In this document: positions 18,469 through 26,861 of the stretch, in pieces
How positions within the stretch are numbered: position 1 is the first letter of the stretch
Layout: each line of letters begins with the position of its first letter
From: Novosphingobium profundi
GTDB lineage: Bacteria > Pseudomonadota > Alphaproteobacteria > Sphingomonadales > Sphingomonadaceae
NCBI RefSeq assembly: GCF_020524485.1
Contig: NZ_JAIVLF010000001.1
Coordinates: 186,001 to 250,000 of the forward strand
Direction of reading: 5' to 3'
Length of the DNA stretch: 64,000 nucleotides
Made by a program: the position numbers and the translations under genes
The notes under the pieces: model-generated
Databases searched by the model: none
What the model was told of the DNA's origin: nothing
Seen by the model: only the letters and a program-made list of their open reading frames with translations

Positions 18469-19755
18469 TCAGGGCGTCACCGCTTCGGGCGCGGTGCGCT
18501 GCCCGGCCGGGACGGGGGGAAGCGAAGACTTGCACAGCGCCCCGTCCTTCATGACGAGGGCAATGTGGCCGGGCCCCTGCAGGACGCGCGGATCGGCAAG
18601 CGGATCGCCGTCGACAAGGATGAGATCGGCAAGCTTGCCCGGTTGCAGGGTACCCAAAGTGCCATCCCCCATCATCGCCAGGCCCCCGTTCGCCGTGGCG
18701 CAGACCAAGGCGTCTTGCGGGGAGTAGCCATAGTAGTCGATGAAGAATTCGATATCGCGCCCTTGCGTGCCCTGCGGGCTCCAGCCAAAGCCGTAGTCGC
18801 CCCCGATCAGGTGGCGCACGCCGCGCTTGCGCAATTCGGTGTGGGTGCGGCAGCTGTTTTCGAGCAGTTCGGGGATGTTCATGTAGTCCCCCACCTCGGC
18901 CGAGAGGCCATGCCCGGCCGCCTCGCCCGCCATGATCTGGTGGAACAGGCCGACCGTGGGGACGACGAAGATGCGCTCCTTCGCCTCTTCCATCATGTCG
19001 AGCAGCTCCTCGTCGGCGTACTCGCAGTGGAACAGCGCATCGACGCCTGCGCGCACGCAGCGCTTGGAGCCCTCGATCGAGCGGGTGTGGGCGTTGATCC
19101 GGCGCCCGTAGGCGTGCGCCGTCTCGGCCGCGACGCGCACTTCCTCGAAGGTCATGGGCGTCGTGTGGCCGGGCGTGCCGGGGTAGAACGGGTCGCCCGA
19201 GACGTCGATCTTGATGTTGTCGACGCCCTCGCGGCAGTGCAGGCGCACCATCTTGCGCATTTCCTCGACGCCATCGACGATGCTGGAAGGGCCGGTGCGC
19301 GGATCGTGTTCGCGCGCTTCGTCCCCCATCGCGCCGGTGACGCTGATTTCCAGACCCCCGGCGCGGATGCGCGGGCCGGCCAGGCGCCCGGCGTTGACTT
19401 CATCACGCACCGCGACGGCAAGGCGCAGGCGCGCTTCGGACGCGCCGTAGGCGCTGGTGAAGCCTGCCTCCAGCAGGGCTGCTGCGCCGCGTGCGGTGGC
19501 AAAGCACTGGGCTTCGGGGGGCGGTTTGATGAGGTCTTCGGTCGCGCAGACGTTCTCGAAGGAAAGGTGGGCGTGGCCCTCGACCATGCCGGGCATCAGG
19601 AAGCGCCCACCCGCATCGATGACCGTATCGCCCTCGCGCGGGTCGAGTGCGCCGACCTCGGCGATGCGATTGTCCTCCACGCGCAGCGCGCCGGGAAAGG
19701 GGTTCGCGCCGGTGCCATCGAAGATGCGCGCGTTGCAGATCAGCGTTGCCGTCAT
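18469..19755 (-). CDS. Amidohydrolase-superfamily metal-dependent hydrolase
   Basis: A 428-residue metallohydrolase of the prolidase/imidazolonepropionase-like group. The first metal motif is the His-x-His in GMVEGHAHLSF, followed by NIKIDVSG with a Lys that could be the carbamylated bridge. INAHTRS and ALFHCEY carry later His ligands, and the acidic residue in IGGDYGFGW probably completes the site. The C-terminal GTLQPGKLADLILVDGDPL is family-typical. The ATG at 19755 follows GGAAAGGAA; upstream frame extensions cross the divergent promoter and are rejected. It heads the minus-strand operon. In a catabolic cluster it may open a lactam, lactone or cyclic amide, but the bond cleaved is not known. 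Confidence 0.88.
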   Translation of the reverse strand: MTATLICNARIFDGTGANPFPGALRVEDNRIAEVGALDPREGDTVIDAGGRFLMPGMVEGHAHLSFENVCATEDLIKPPPEAQCFATARGAAALLEAGFTSAYGASEARLRLAVAVRDEVNAGRLAGPRIRAGGLEISVTGAMGDEAREHDPRTGPSSIVDGVEEMRKMVRLHCREGVDNIKIDVSGDPFYPGTPGHTTPMTFEEVRVAAETAHAYGRRINAHTRSIEGSKRCVRAGVDALFHCEYADEELLDMMEEAKERIFVVPTVGLFHQIMAGEAAGHGLSAEVGDYMNIPELLENSCRTHTELRKRGVRHLIGGDYGFGWSPQGTQGRDIEFFIDYYGYSPQDALVCATANGGLAMMGDGTLGTLQPGKLADLILVDGDPLADPRVLQGPGHIALVMKDGALCKSSLPPVPAGQRTAPEAVTP

Positions 19756-20038
19756 GCCGTTTCGGTTCCTTTCCCGCCTTTTCGTGCCGCGCGTCGCCGC
19801 GCGCGTCCTGGGGGCAGAGCCTAGACCTGCGGGGAGCAGGTCCGAATGACTGCAGCGGCAGGCCCACTTGGCCGCAGGTGCTGCCCTTTGCGAAATTTCG
19901 CGGAAAAGGCGGGCTTGGCGGCAAATGCGAAGCGTACAATTCGGTCCGGCGATGTTCGCAGCGGACGTGCTTTCGCGCCTTTCACACAGACCCGCCATGG
20001 GCTTATCTCGAGGAAAGCCATCTGGGAGGGCGAAACGC
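19756..20038. promoter_or_regulatory. Divergent control region with two inverted repeats
   Basis: This 283-base space separates the amidohydrolase operon (leftward) from the ferredoxin/P450 operon (rightward). It holds GACCTGC-GGGGA-GCAGGTC (19824-19842), a perfect 7-base inverted repeat. It also holds the perfect palindrome GCGAAATTTCGC (19890-19901). Both are plausible regulator sites. No small gene is convincing here. The binding proteins are unknown, though the AraC proteins at the left are candidates. Confidence 0.5.
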
Positions 20039-20368
20039 ATGGGCGAGATTTGCGTCACGCTGACCGACATCGAGGGATCGGTCGTGGAAATCGAGGACGG
20101 GGCCGAGGGGGAGACCCTGATGGAACTGGCCCGCCGCCACGACGTGAAGGGCATCATCGCCGAATGCGGCGGTGCGTGCTCATGTGCCACCTGCCATCTC
20201 TACATCGATGCGGCGTGGAGCGCGGCGGTGGGGACACCCGATCCGGTCGAGGAGGACATGCTCGACATGGTCGAGGACATCCGCCGCCCGACGAGCCGCC
20301 TGTCCTGCCAGATCACACTGCATCCAGGGCTCGACGGCCTGATCGCCGAGGTCGCGCCCGAGCTTTGA
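20039..20368 (+). CDS. [2Fe-2S] ferredoxin, adrenodoxin/putidaredoxin type
   Basis: A 109-residue ferredoxin whose cluster ligands are Cys43, Cys49, Cys52 and Cys90 (C-x5-C-x2-C with a distal Cys); Cys47 is an extra. The fold-typical IEDGAEGETLMELARRHDV precedes the cluster loop. The ATG at 20039 follows GGGAGGGCGAAACGC. It is first in the plus-strand operon and 124 bases before a P450, so it is the probable electron donor of one or both P450s. The matching FAD ferredoxin reductase is not in the window and must be encoded elsewhere. Confidence 0.92.
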   Translation: MGEICVTLTDIEGSVVEIEDGAEGETLMELARRHDVKGIIAECGGACSCATCHLYIDAAWSAAVGTPDPVEEDMLDMVEDIRRPTSRLSCQITLHPGLDGLIAEVAPEL

Positions 20369-20492
20369 GCGCGGGGGCATTGCCCGCAGAGACAAGTGCG
20401 GGGCGCGCTGCAGGCATGGTGCAAGGGTACGCCTGGGCGCACTGTGCAAGGGCCAGCAATCCGAGAGTGGACACGAGGATTGGGGAGAGGAC

Positions 20493-21815
20493 ATGACTAT
20501 CGTGCGAGACGCGGCGAACGACGACACGCAGGCCAGACCGGGCCCGGAAGGGGAGGACGCGCGCCTCGTCGAAGAGGCGACCCTGCTCGACCCGGTCGTG
20601 CACAAGCAGCCGCGCCGCTTCTACGCGGCCATGCGCAAGCTCGATCCGGTGCATTATGACGCGGCGCTCGACATGTACCTCGTCTCGCGCTGGGAGGATA
20701 TTCAGACGGTACAGCGCGATCCGCTGACGTTTTCGGTCAACAAGGGGTACCATACCCAGCAGGCCAAGGGCTTTGCCGAGGAGTTTCAGCAGATCCTGCG
20801 CGAGAAGGGCGGCGGCTACTTCCCCGACGCGATCATGTCCGATCCGCCTTACCATACGCGCGTGCGCAAGCTGATGGAAAGCGCCTTCACCGCGCACCGC
20901 GTGAAGGACCTTGAGCCGCGCATCGAGGCGGTCGTCGACGGGCTTCTCGCCGAACTCGCGGACAAGGGCGCGATGGACGCCGTCACCGATTTTGCGCAGC
21001 CGCTCACCATCCGCATCATCTGCGAGCAGCTGGGGCTCGACTGGTCGATCAAGGACAGGATCGCGCGCTGGTCGACGGCGGTTACCGCCCAGATCGGGCG
21101 CATGCAGGACCGTGAGGAAATGCTGGGGCACGCCGCGCAGATCTGTGAGTTGCAACGGTACCTTATCGCCAAGATGCGCGAACGCGAGGCCGATCCGCGT
21201 GAGGACATGATCTCGGACATCGTCCACGCCCGCGACGGTGAGGGGGAAGGTTCGGTGCTGACTTTCGAGGAGGCGGTCTCGCTCATCCGTGCGCTCCTGA
21301 TCGCGGGCAACGAGACCACCGCGACCGCGCTTTCCAACCTCGTCCTGATCTTGGCGACCGAGCCCGCTGTTGCCGAGATGCTGCGTGCCTCGGCCGATGA
21401 CGACCGGCTGATGAACCGCTTTGTCGAGGAACTCCTGCGCATCGAGCCGCCCGTGCGCGGGCTCAGCCGGATGACGACGAAGGAGGTCGAACTGGGCGGG
21501 CGCATGCTGCCCGAAGGGGCGCATCTCCTGCTGCTCTACGCCTCGGCCAACGACGAGCCCGAGATCTTTCCCGAACCGCGCCGCTTCGACATGGAGCGCA
21601 AGAACATCATGAAGCACGTGAGCTTCGGGGGCGGGGTGCACAAGTGCGTCGGGCTGGCGCTCGCGCGCATGGAAATCAAGGTCGCCGCGCGGCTGCTCGT
21701 GCGCAAGTTCGCCGACGTGCGCCTTGCCATAGCCGAGGAGGACATCGCCTATCTGCCCACCGTGGCGACACGCTCGATGGAGAGCCTGCCCGTCACCTTC
21801 ACCTTGAACGACTGA
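20493..21815 (+). CDS. Cytochrome P450
   Basis: A 440-residue soluble bacterial P450 monooxygenase. The I-helix oxygen-activation motif is AGNETTAT with its acid-alcohol pair intact. The ExxR motif is in EELLRIEPPVR, and the haem loop is FGGGVHKCVG with Cys385 as thiolate ligand. The ATG at 20493 follows GGGGAGAGGAC. It lies downstream of the ferredoxin and 2 bases before an SDR start, so it belongs to the ferredoxin, P450, SDR, P450, SDR operon. Related sphingomonad P450s hydroxylate steroids, terpenoids or bisphenols; which applies here cannot be decided. Confidence 0.93.
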   Translation: MTIVRDAANDDTQARPGPEGEDARLVEEATLLDPVVHKQPRRFYAAMRKLDPVHYDAALDMYLVSRWEDIQTVQRDPLTFSVNKGYHTQQAKGFAEEFQQILREKGGGYFPDAIMSDPPYHTRVRKLMESAFTAHRVKDLEPRIEAVVDGLLAELADKGAMDAVTDFAQPLTIRIICEQLGLDWSIKDRIARWSTAVTAQIGRMQDREEMLGHAAQICELQRYLIAKMREREADPREDMISDIVHARDGEGEGSVLTFEEAVSLIRALLIAGNETTATALSNLVLILATEPAVAEMLRASADDDRLMNRFVEELLRIEPPVRGLSRMTTKEVELGGRMLPEGAHLLLLYASANDEPEIFPEPRRFDMERKNIMKHVSFGGGVHKCVGLALARMEIKVAARLLVRKFADVRLAIAEEDIAYLPTVATRSMESLPVTFTLND

Positions 21816-21817
21816 CC

Positions 21818-22657
21818 ATGGCTGGGGAACTGGACGGCAAGGTCGCCATCGTCACGGGCGGTGCGGGCGGGATCGGCAAGGCCACCGTCGACCTGTTCGT
21901 GGCCGAGGGCGCGCGGGTGATTGTCGCCGATGTCGACACAGATGCGGGGGAGAGCCTGTGCGCGGAGCTTGGTCCCGTGGCGGTCTTCCGCCGGGTGGAC
22001 GTGGCGCAGAAGGGTGAGGTGAAGGCGCTGGTCGACTTCGCGGTGGAGCGTTTCGGGCGGCTCGATGTCATGTTCAACAACGCGGGGATCGCCTGCGGTG
22101 CCTTTCCCGACTTCCTTGACGATACGCTGGAGGACTTCGCCAAGGTCGTGGGCGTCAACCTGTTCGGGCCGATGGTGGGCACGCAGGCGGCCGCGCGCGC
22201 GATGAAACGGCAGGGAGGGGGCGGCGCGATCCTCAACAACGCCTCGATCGCTGGCGTGCTCGCGGGCCAGGCGATGATGACCTACCGCGCCTCGAAGGCG
22301 GGGCTCATCCATTTCAGCAAGTCGGCCGCGATCGACCTGGCGCGCCACGGCATCCGGGTGAACTGCCTGGTCCCGGGCCATATTCGCACGCCGCTCAGTT
22401 CGTTCGAGGAAGGCTCCGGGACCGATAACCTGGCACAGCTGAGCCAGGAAATCGACGCGATCTACCTCTCGAACCAGCCGCTCAAACGGCGCGGCAGTCC
22501 CGAGGATGTCGCGCAGGCCGCGCTGTTCCTTGCCAGTGACCGCGCCGCGCAGATTACCGGCATCGCGCTTCCGGTCGAAGGCGGGGTCACTACCGGCGAT
22601 CCGGTCAATCATCTCGCAGACATCCTGGAGGCCCGCAGCCGGGTTCTGGGCACATGA
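21818..22657 (+). CDS. Short-chain dehydrogenase/reductase (SDR)
   Basis: A 279-residue classical SDR. The NAD-binding motif TGGAGGIGKA is at residues 14-23 and an Asp-rich strand (VIVADVDTDAG) suggests NAD preference. NNAG, a Ser in NNASIAG, and Tyr/Lys in TYRASKAG give an intact catalytic set. The start lies 2 bases after the P450 stop. It would be expected to oxidise the hydroxyl placed by a neighbouring P450, a common arrangement in steroid- and terpenoid-type clusters. Confidence 0.92.
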   Translation: MAGELDGKVAIVTGGAGGIGKATVDLFVAEGARVIVADVDTDAGESLCAELGPVAVFRRVDVAQKGEVKALVDFAVERFGRLDVMFNNAGIACGAFPDFLDDTLEDFAKVVGVNLFGPMVGTQAAARAMKRQGGGGAILNNASIAGVLAGQAMMTYRASKAGLIHFSKSAAIDLARHGIRVNCLVPGHIRTPLSSFEEGSGTDNLAQLSQEIDAIYLSNQPLKRRGSPEDVAQAALFLASDRAAQITGIALPVEGGVTTGDPVNHLADILEARSRVLGT

Positions 22658-22685
22658 GCGGGTTACGCGAAGGGAGAAGGCGGTG

Positions 22686-23843
22686 ATGGAGGCCCAAGTG
22701 GACGAGCGCAAGTCGGCGGCGCTGGCCGAGGCGAACCTGCGTGTCGAGGACGGTGCGCAGAAAGTGACGACCTTTGCCGCCGCGCGTGAGATGCTGCGCC
22801 ACACGCAGGTCCTGCAGGACGGAGCGGGCGCGGATGAAGTGGATGTGGGCGATCCCGAACAGGTCCCCGTCTTCTATCTCGACGGCAAGCCGCACAAGAC
22901 CCGGCGCGCGGCAATTGCGCGCTTCTTTACCCCGCGCGCGATTTCCGAGCGGTACCAGGCGGTGATGGAAGCCACCACCGACCGCCTCCTTGCCGATTTT
23001 CGGGCGCGGGGTGAGGCCCGGCTTGACGAGATCAGCTTCGAGCTTGCGGTGGCTGTGGCTTCCAAGATCGTCGGGCTCTCGCAAAGCGATCCGCACGAGA
23101 TGGCACCGCGTATCGCAGTGCTTCTGCGCGCCTCGTTCAACAACGCCAAGGGTCTGGCACGCTGGAAGAACCTGCTTCTGCGCTCGTGGTACGGGTACCG
23201 CTTCTACGTGAAGGACGTGCGTCCGGCCGTGCGGGTCCGGCGCGAGGAACCGGGCGAGGACATCATCTCGCAGTGCCTCGCCAAGGGCTATTCCGACAAG
23301 GCGATCATGATCGAGTGCATGACTTACGCCACGGCCGGGATGGTCACCACGCGCGAGTTCATCGTGATGGTGGCCTGGTACATGTTCGAGCGCGACGAAT
23401 TGCGCGCGGACTTCCTCGCCGCCGACGAGGAGCGGCAGTTCGCCATCCTGCTCGAAATCCTGCGCCTCGAACCGATTGCCGCGCTGCTCTATCGCCGCTC
23501 GGCGCAGGACCTTCCCGAGACTTGCCTGGGCGCCTTGCGCGAAGGCGCGCGCTTCGTGGTCGACATGCGTGCGGTCAATGCGGACGAAACGGCGGTCGGG
23601 GCCTGCCCCCATGCGCTCGATCCCGACCGCGCCAAGGGGCAGCAGGGCACCTTCATGAGCTTTGGCGATGGCGCCCACCACTGTCCGGGCTGGCAGGTCG
23701 CGCTCCACGAGACGCGCATCTTCATTGACCGCCTGCTGCGCGTGCCGGGTGTTGCTATGGTGAAGCCGCCCGAAATGCTCTGGAACGCGCCCCTGATGAG
23801 CTACGAACTGCGCGACGCACAGGTGCGCTGCACCACACTCTGA
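22686..23843 (+). CDS. Cytochrome P450, short, with atypical I-helix
   Basis: A 385-residue P450. The haem loop is FGDGAHHCPGWQ with Cys333 as thiolate ligand. ExxR is present in LLEILRLEP. The I-helix reads TYATAGMVTTREF, so the usual acidic residue before Thr is Val. This is rare among monooxygenases and may change how oxygen is activated. The ATG at 22686 is chosen; an in-frame GTG one codon earlier is possible. It lies 28 bases after the SDR and shares little visible similarity with the P450 at 20493. Substrate is unknown; it may act on an intermediate rather than the parent compound. Confidence 0.88.
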   Translation: MEAQVDERKSAALAEANLRVEDGAQKVTTFAAAREMLRHTQVLQDGAGADEVDVGDPEQVPVFYLDGKPHKTRRAAIARFFTPRAISERYQAVMEATTDRLLADFRARGEARLDEISFELAVAVASKIVGLSQSDPHEMAPRIAVLLRASFNNAKGLARWKNLLLRSWYGYRFYVKDVRPAVRVRREEPGEDIISQCLAKGYSDKAIMIECMTYATAGMVTTREFIVMVAWYMFERDELRADFLAADEERQFAILLEILRLEPIAALLYRRSAQDLPETCLGALREGARFVVDMRAVNADETAVGACPHALDPDRAKGQQGTFMSFGDGAHHCPGWQVALHETRIFIDRLLRVPGVAMVKPPEMLWNAPLMSYELRDAQVRCTTL

Positions 23844-23962
23844 TTCACGGGCGATATCGGCGCTGCGATACGCCTCCTGCTTGTTCCCGGTCCCCCGCCA
23901 TGGCTACCACGTAGGCAGACGTGGGGCGTCGTCCGGCGCCGGGCAGGCAGGGAGAAAAGCAG

Positions 23963-24643
23963 ATGGCAGGCAGATATATCGTCACTGGCGGCTTCGGGGT
24001 GCTGGGGCGCGCCGTCTGCGCGCAGCTTTGCCGAGAAGGCCACCGCGTCGGCGTGATCGACATGGCACCGTGCCCGGATGGCTACGAAGGTCTTGCCGAG
24101 GGGGGCATCGATCTGACCGAGGCGGCCGCGGTCGGGCCCGCCGTGGCGCGAATGGTGACGGAACTGGGCGGGCTCGACGGCCTCGTCAATGTTGCGGGCG
24201 GATTCGTGTGGGAGCCGCTGGGGCCGGGTTCTCCGGCCACGTTCGAGCGGATGTACCGCACCAACCTGCACACGGCCACGACAACCTGCGAGGCGGTGCT
24301 GGAGACACTCGCGCCGGGCGGTGCCATCGTCAACATCGGCGCGGCGGCGGCGCGCGATGCGGGTGAGGGAATGGGTGCTTATGCGGCATCCAAGGCCGGG
24401 GTCATGGCGCTGACGCAGGCGCTTGCCGCGCAGTTGAAACCTCAGGGCATCCGCGTGAACGCGGTCCTGCCCACGGTCCTCGATACCCCCACCAACCGCG
24501 CAGATATGCCCGATGCCGATCCCGGCAAATGGATCGCCCCTGCCGCCGCAGCGCAGGTCATCGCCTGGCTGCTTTCGCCTGCGGCATCTTGCGTGACGGG
24601 AGAGGGAATCGCGCTCTCGATGGGGCAGGGAAAAGAGAATTGA
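23963..24643 (+). CDS. Short-chain dehydrogenase/reductase (SDR), catalytic Ser replaced
   Basis: A 226-residue SDR, shorter than the usual 245-280. It has TGGFGVLGRA at the N-terminus, a cofactor strand VIDMAPC, NVAGG in place of NNAG, and Tyr/Lys in AYAASKAG. The position normally held by the catalytic Ser, 13 residues before Tyr, is Ala in NIGAAAARD. Some active SDR subgroups share this. The ATG at 23963 follows GGGAGAAAAGCAG. It lies 119 bases after the second P450 and ends the plus-strand operon. Confidence 0.87.
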   Translation: MAGRYIVTGGFGVLGRAVCAQLCREGHRVGVIDMAPCPDGYEGLAEGGIDLTEAAAVGPAVARMVTELGGLDGLVNVAGGFVWEPLGPGSPATFERMYRTNLHTATTTCEAVLETLAPGGAIVNIGAAAARDAGEGMGAYAASKAGVMALTQALAAQLKPQGIRVNAVLPTVLDTPTNRADMPDADPGKWIAPAAAAQVIAWLLSPAASCVTGEGIALSMGQGKEN

Positions 24644-24654
24644 GGAAGACCATC

Positions 24655-24674
24655 CAAGGGGCCATCGCCCCTTG
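24655..24674. terminator. Hairpin after the SDR gene, candidate terminator
   Basis: CAAGGGG-CCATCG-CCCCTTG forms a perfect 7-base stem 11 bases after the SDR stop. No T-run follows, so its strength is uncertain. Confidence 0.45.
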
Positions 24675-24747
24675 ACCCCCAAATGGGCGACCTCACCATT
24701 CCAAGCCAAGGTGGCGCGCGAAAGGTGAGGCGGACAGTTTGGGGAGC

Positions 24748-24767
24748 CTGAGGGCGCTGGCCCTCGG
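24748..24767. terminator. Hairpin before the histidine kinase stop, candidate terminator
   Basis: GAGGGC-GCTG-GCCCTC, extended by a wobble and a C-G pair, lies 20 bases beyond the kinase stop codon on the minus strand and faces the convergent SDR transcript. It probably terminates the two-component transcript. Confidence 0.45.
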
Positions 24768-24787
24768 ATATATCTTCCTGAAACCTT

Positions 24788-26206
24788 CTAGCTCCCTTCG
24801 GGAAAGGTGAGAGTGACGCGAAGGCCGGGGTGCGCGTTGGCGACTTCGACCCGGGCCTCCATGCGCCGCGCGGCCGAGCGCACAATCGCAAAGCCGAGGC
24901 CACTGCCGCGCGTGCCCACGCTGCTCTCCAGCCGCACGAAGCGCGCACCCAGCCGGGCAAGGTCGGTTTCCGAGAGGCCCGGGCCGGTGTCGCGCACCGA
25001 GATCGTGCCCGGCGCGGTGATCGCGACGGTGATCGTCGCGTTGCGCGCGCTTGCGCCGTAACGGATCGCGTTGTCGATCAGGTTGGCGAGGATCTCGAAG
25101 ACCAGCGTACGGTGGCCGGGCACACACACGGCGCCCGCCTGCGGGGCTTCCAGCACGAGGTCGATGCCGGCATCGATGGCCTGGCCGATGTGGCGATTGA
25201 CCACGGCGATGGCCACTTCGCGCAGGTTCACCTGCTCGCGTGCCGTGGGGACGCCCGCTTCCTCGGCCCGGGCCAGAACCAGCAGCTGGGTCATCAGGTG
25301 TTCGAGCCGCTCGGTCGCATCGGCGATGGCGGCAAGGGCCCTGGCATCGCCGCGCCGGGCGAGTGCGACCTGGACTTTCAGTGCCGAGAGGGGCGTGCGC
25401 ATCTGGTGCGAGGCATCGGCGGTGAAGCGCCGGATACCGGCTGTGGCCTGGTCGAGACGCGCAAGGAGGCTGTCGAAGGCTTCGGCCAGGGGGCGCAGCT
25501 CGCGCGGCAGGGGCCCGGCATCGAGCGGGGAGAGGTCGGGCGCGCCGTGTGCCTTGCGCCGGGCGACGGCATCGCGAAGGCGCGCAAGCGGGCGCAGGCT
25601 CCAGCTGAGGGCGGGGCGCAGGAGGAAGACAGCGAGGCCCACCAGCACGGCTTCGCCCAGGACCAGCGCGGCAATGAGACGGTGGCGAAGGGCCTGGCGG
25701 TGCCCCAGCGTCTCGCCCACCTGGACAAGGACCGGATCGGAAAGGCCGGGCAGCGGGCGGCGCATCTCGGCAAGGCGCAGGCGCAGCCCTTGATACGTGA
25801 CGTAGCGGAAGGCCGGTTCGCTGCGCGGCAGGTCGGTGATGTCCTCGGGAGCGGGCAGGTCGCGGCGTCCGGACAGCGTGCGCGCGCCCAGGGCGAGGCG
25901 GTAGGTGACGGTATCGCCCTGAGGCGTTTCCAGCATGGCAAGGGCGGCCGGATGGAGCGGAAACACGAGCAGCTTGCCATGTTCGACCTGCACGCTTTCG
26001 GCGATCGCGGCGAGCGCCCCGCCCAGCACGCGGTCGTTGCCTGTGCGCACCACGCGCGTGACGATGACCGCACCGATCAGGGCAAGGACGATGGCGACGC
26101 CCGCCATAGGGGCAATCATCGCCAGCAGCAGGCGGCTACGCAGGGCAGGCGTGCGCGCGTCGGCTTCGGGGGCGGCGCCGGTTTCGCGCTGCGGTTCAGC
26201 GGGCAT
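24788..26206 (-). CDS. Sensor histidine kinase, TctE-like
   Basis: A 472-residue membrane kinase. Transmembrane segments lie at about 24-50 and 176-198, flanking a periplasmic region that resembles the 2CSK_N domain of TctE-type kinases (FPLHPAALAMLE, GDTVTYRL). A HAMP-like linker follows. The phosphorylated His is His267 in ASHQMRTPLSALK. The N box is LANLIDNAIRYG and the G boxes are VRDTGPGLSE and GSGLGFAIV. The start overlaps the response regulator stop by 11 bases, so the two are coupled. The family typically senses carboxylates and controls an outer-membrane porin, and a porin gene is divergent here. Confidence 0.92.
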   Translation of the reverse strand: MPAEPQRETGAAPEADARTPALRSRLLLAMIAPMAGVAIVLALIGAVIVTRVVRTGNDRVLGGALAAIAESVQVEHGKLLVFPLHPAALAMLETPQGDTVTYRLALGARTLSGRRDLPAPEDITDLPRSEPAFRYVTYQGLRLRLAEMRRPLPGLSDPVLVQVGETLGHRQALRHRLIAALVLGEAVLVGLAVFLLRPALSWSLRPLARLRDAVARRKAHGAPDLSPLDAGPLPRELRPLAEAFDSLLARLDQATAGIRRFTADASHQMRTPLSALKVQVALARRGDARALAAIADATERLEHLMTQLLVLARAEEAGVPTAREQVNLREVAIAVVNRHIGQAIDAGIDLVLEAPQAGAVCVPGHRTLVFEILANLIDNAIRYGASARNATITVAITAPGTISVRDTGPGLSETDLARLGARFVRLESSVGTRGSGLGFAIVRSAARRMEARVEVANAHPGLRVTLTFPEGS

Positions 26207-26861
26207 CGAGCATGTAGCCGATCCCGCGCACGGTGCGGATGCGCGGGCCCTCGGGCCCCAGCTTGGCGCGCAGGCGCGTAACGTAGACCTCCAGCGCGTT
26301 CTGCCCGACCGGCTCATCGAAACCGAAGACCTCGCCTTGCAGGATCTCGCGCACCACGATCTGCCCAGCCCGAGTGGCCAGGGCATCGAGTACGGCGGCC
26401 TCGCGGCGGCGCAGGTCGAGCGGGCGCCCAGCGAGGCTCGCCTCGCCGGTGGAACGGTTGACGGTTAGCGTGCCGATGGTGACTTCGGGGGTCGGATCGC
26501 CCCCGCGCCGACGACCAAGGGCGCGCACGCGGGCCTCCAGTTCCTCGGGCGCGAAGGGCTTGCGCAGGTAGTCGTCAGCGCCCAGATCCAGTCCGCGCAC
26601 GCGGTCGTCGAGCCCATCGCGCGCAGTCAGCATCAGCACCGGAACGCGCGCGCCGCGGCGGCGGAGCGTGCGCAGCACCTCGAAGCCGTTGATGTCGGGT
26701 AGGCCCACATCGAGGATCAGTGCGGCGTAAGGCTCGTGGGTGACGAAGAGGAGCGCGTCCTCGCCGCAGGAGACATGATCGACCGCATGGCCGGCACCGC
26801 GCAGCAGGTCGCACAGGCTGCGGGCAAGCAGATCATCGTCTTCGACCAGCATGATACGCAC
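26196..26861 (-). CDS. Response regulator, OmpR/PhoB family (TctD-like)
   Basis: A 221-residue two-domain regulator. The receiver domain has the acidic pocket VEDDD near residue 6, phospho-acceptor Asp51 in ILDVGLPDINGF, a Thr in LMLTARD and Lys101 in LRKPF. The C-terminal winged helix carries the OmpR-type ends EVYVTRLRAKLG and IRTVRGIGYMLD. The GTG at 26861 is preferred over an ATG three codons later, since GGAAAG lies 8 bases upstream and V-R-I-M matches the family start. It is the first gene of the pair with the kinase and diverges from the porin gene across 349 bases. Confidence 0.92.
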   Translation of the reverse strand: MRIMLVEDDDLLARSLCDLLRGAGHAVDHVSCGEDALLFVTHEPYAALILDVGLPDINGFEVLRTLRRRGARVPVLMLTARDGLDDRVRGLDLGADDYLRKPFAPEELEARVRALGRRRGGDPTPEVTIGTLTVNRSTGEASLAGRPLDLRRREAAVLDALATRAGQIVVREILQGEVFGFDEPVGQNALEVYVTRLRAKLGPEGPRIRTVRGIGYMLDAR

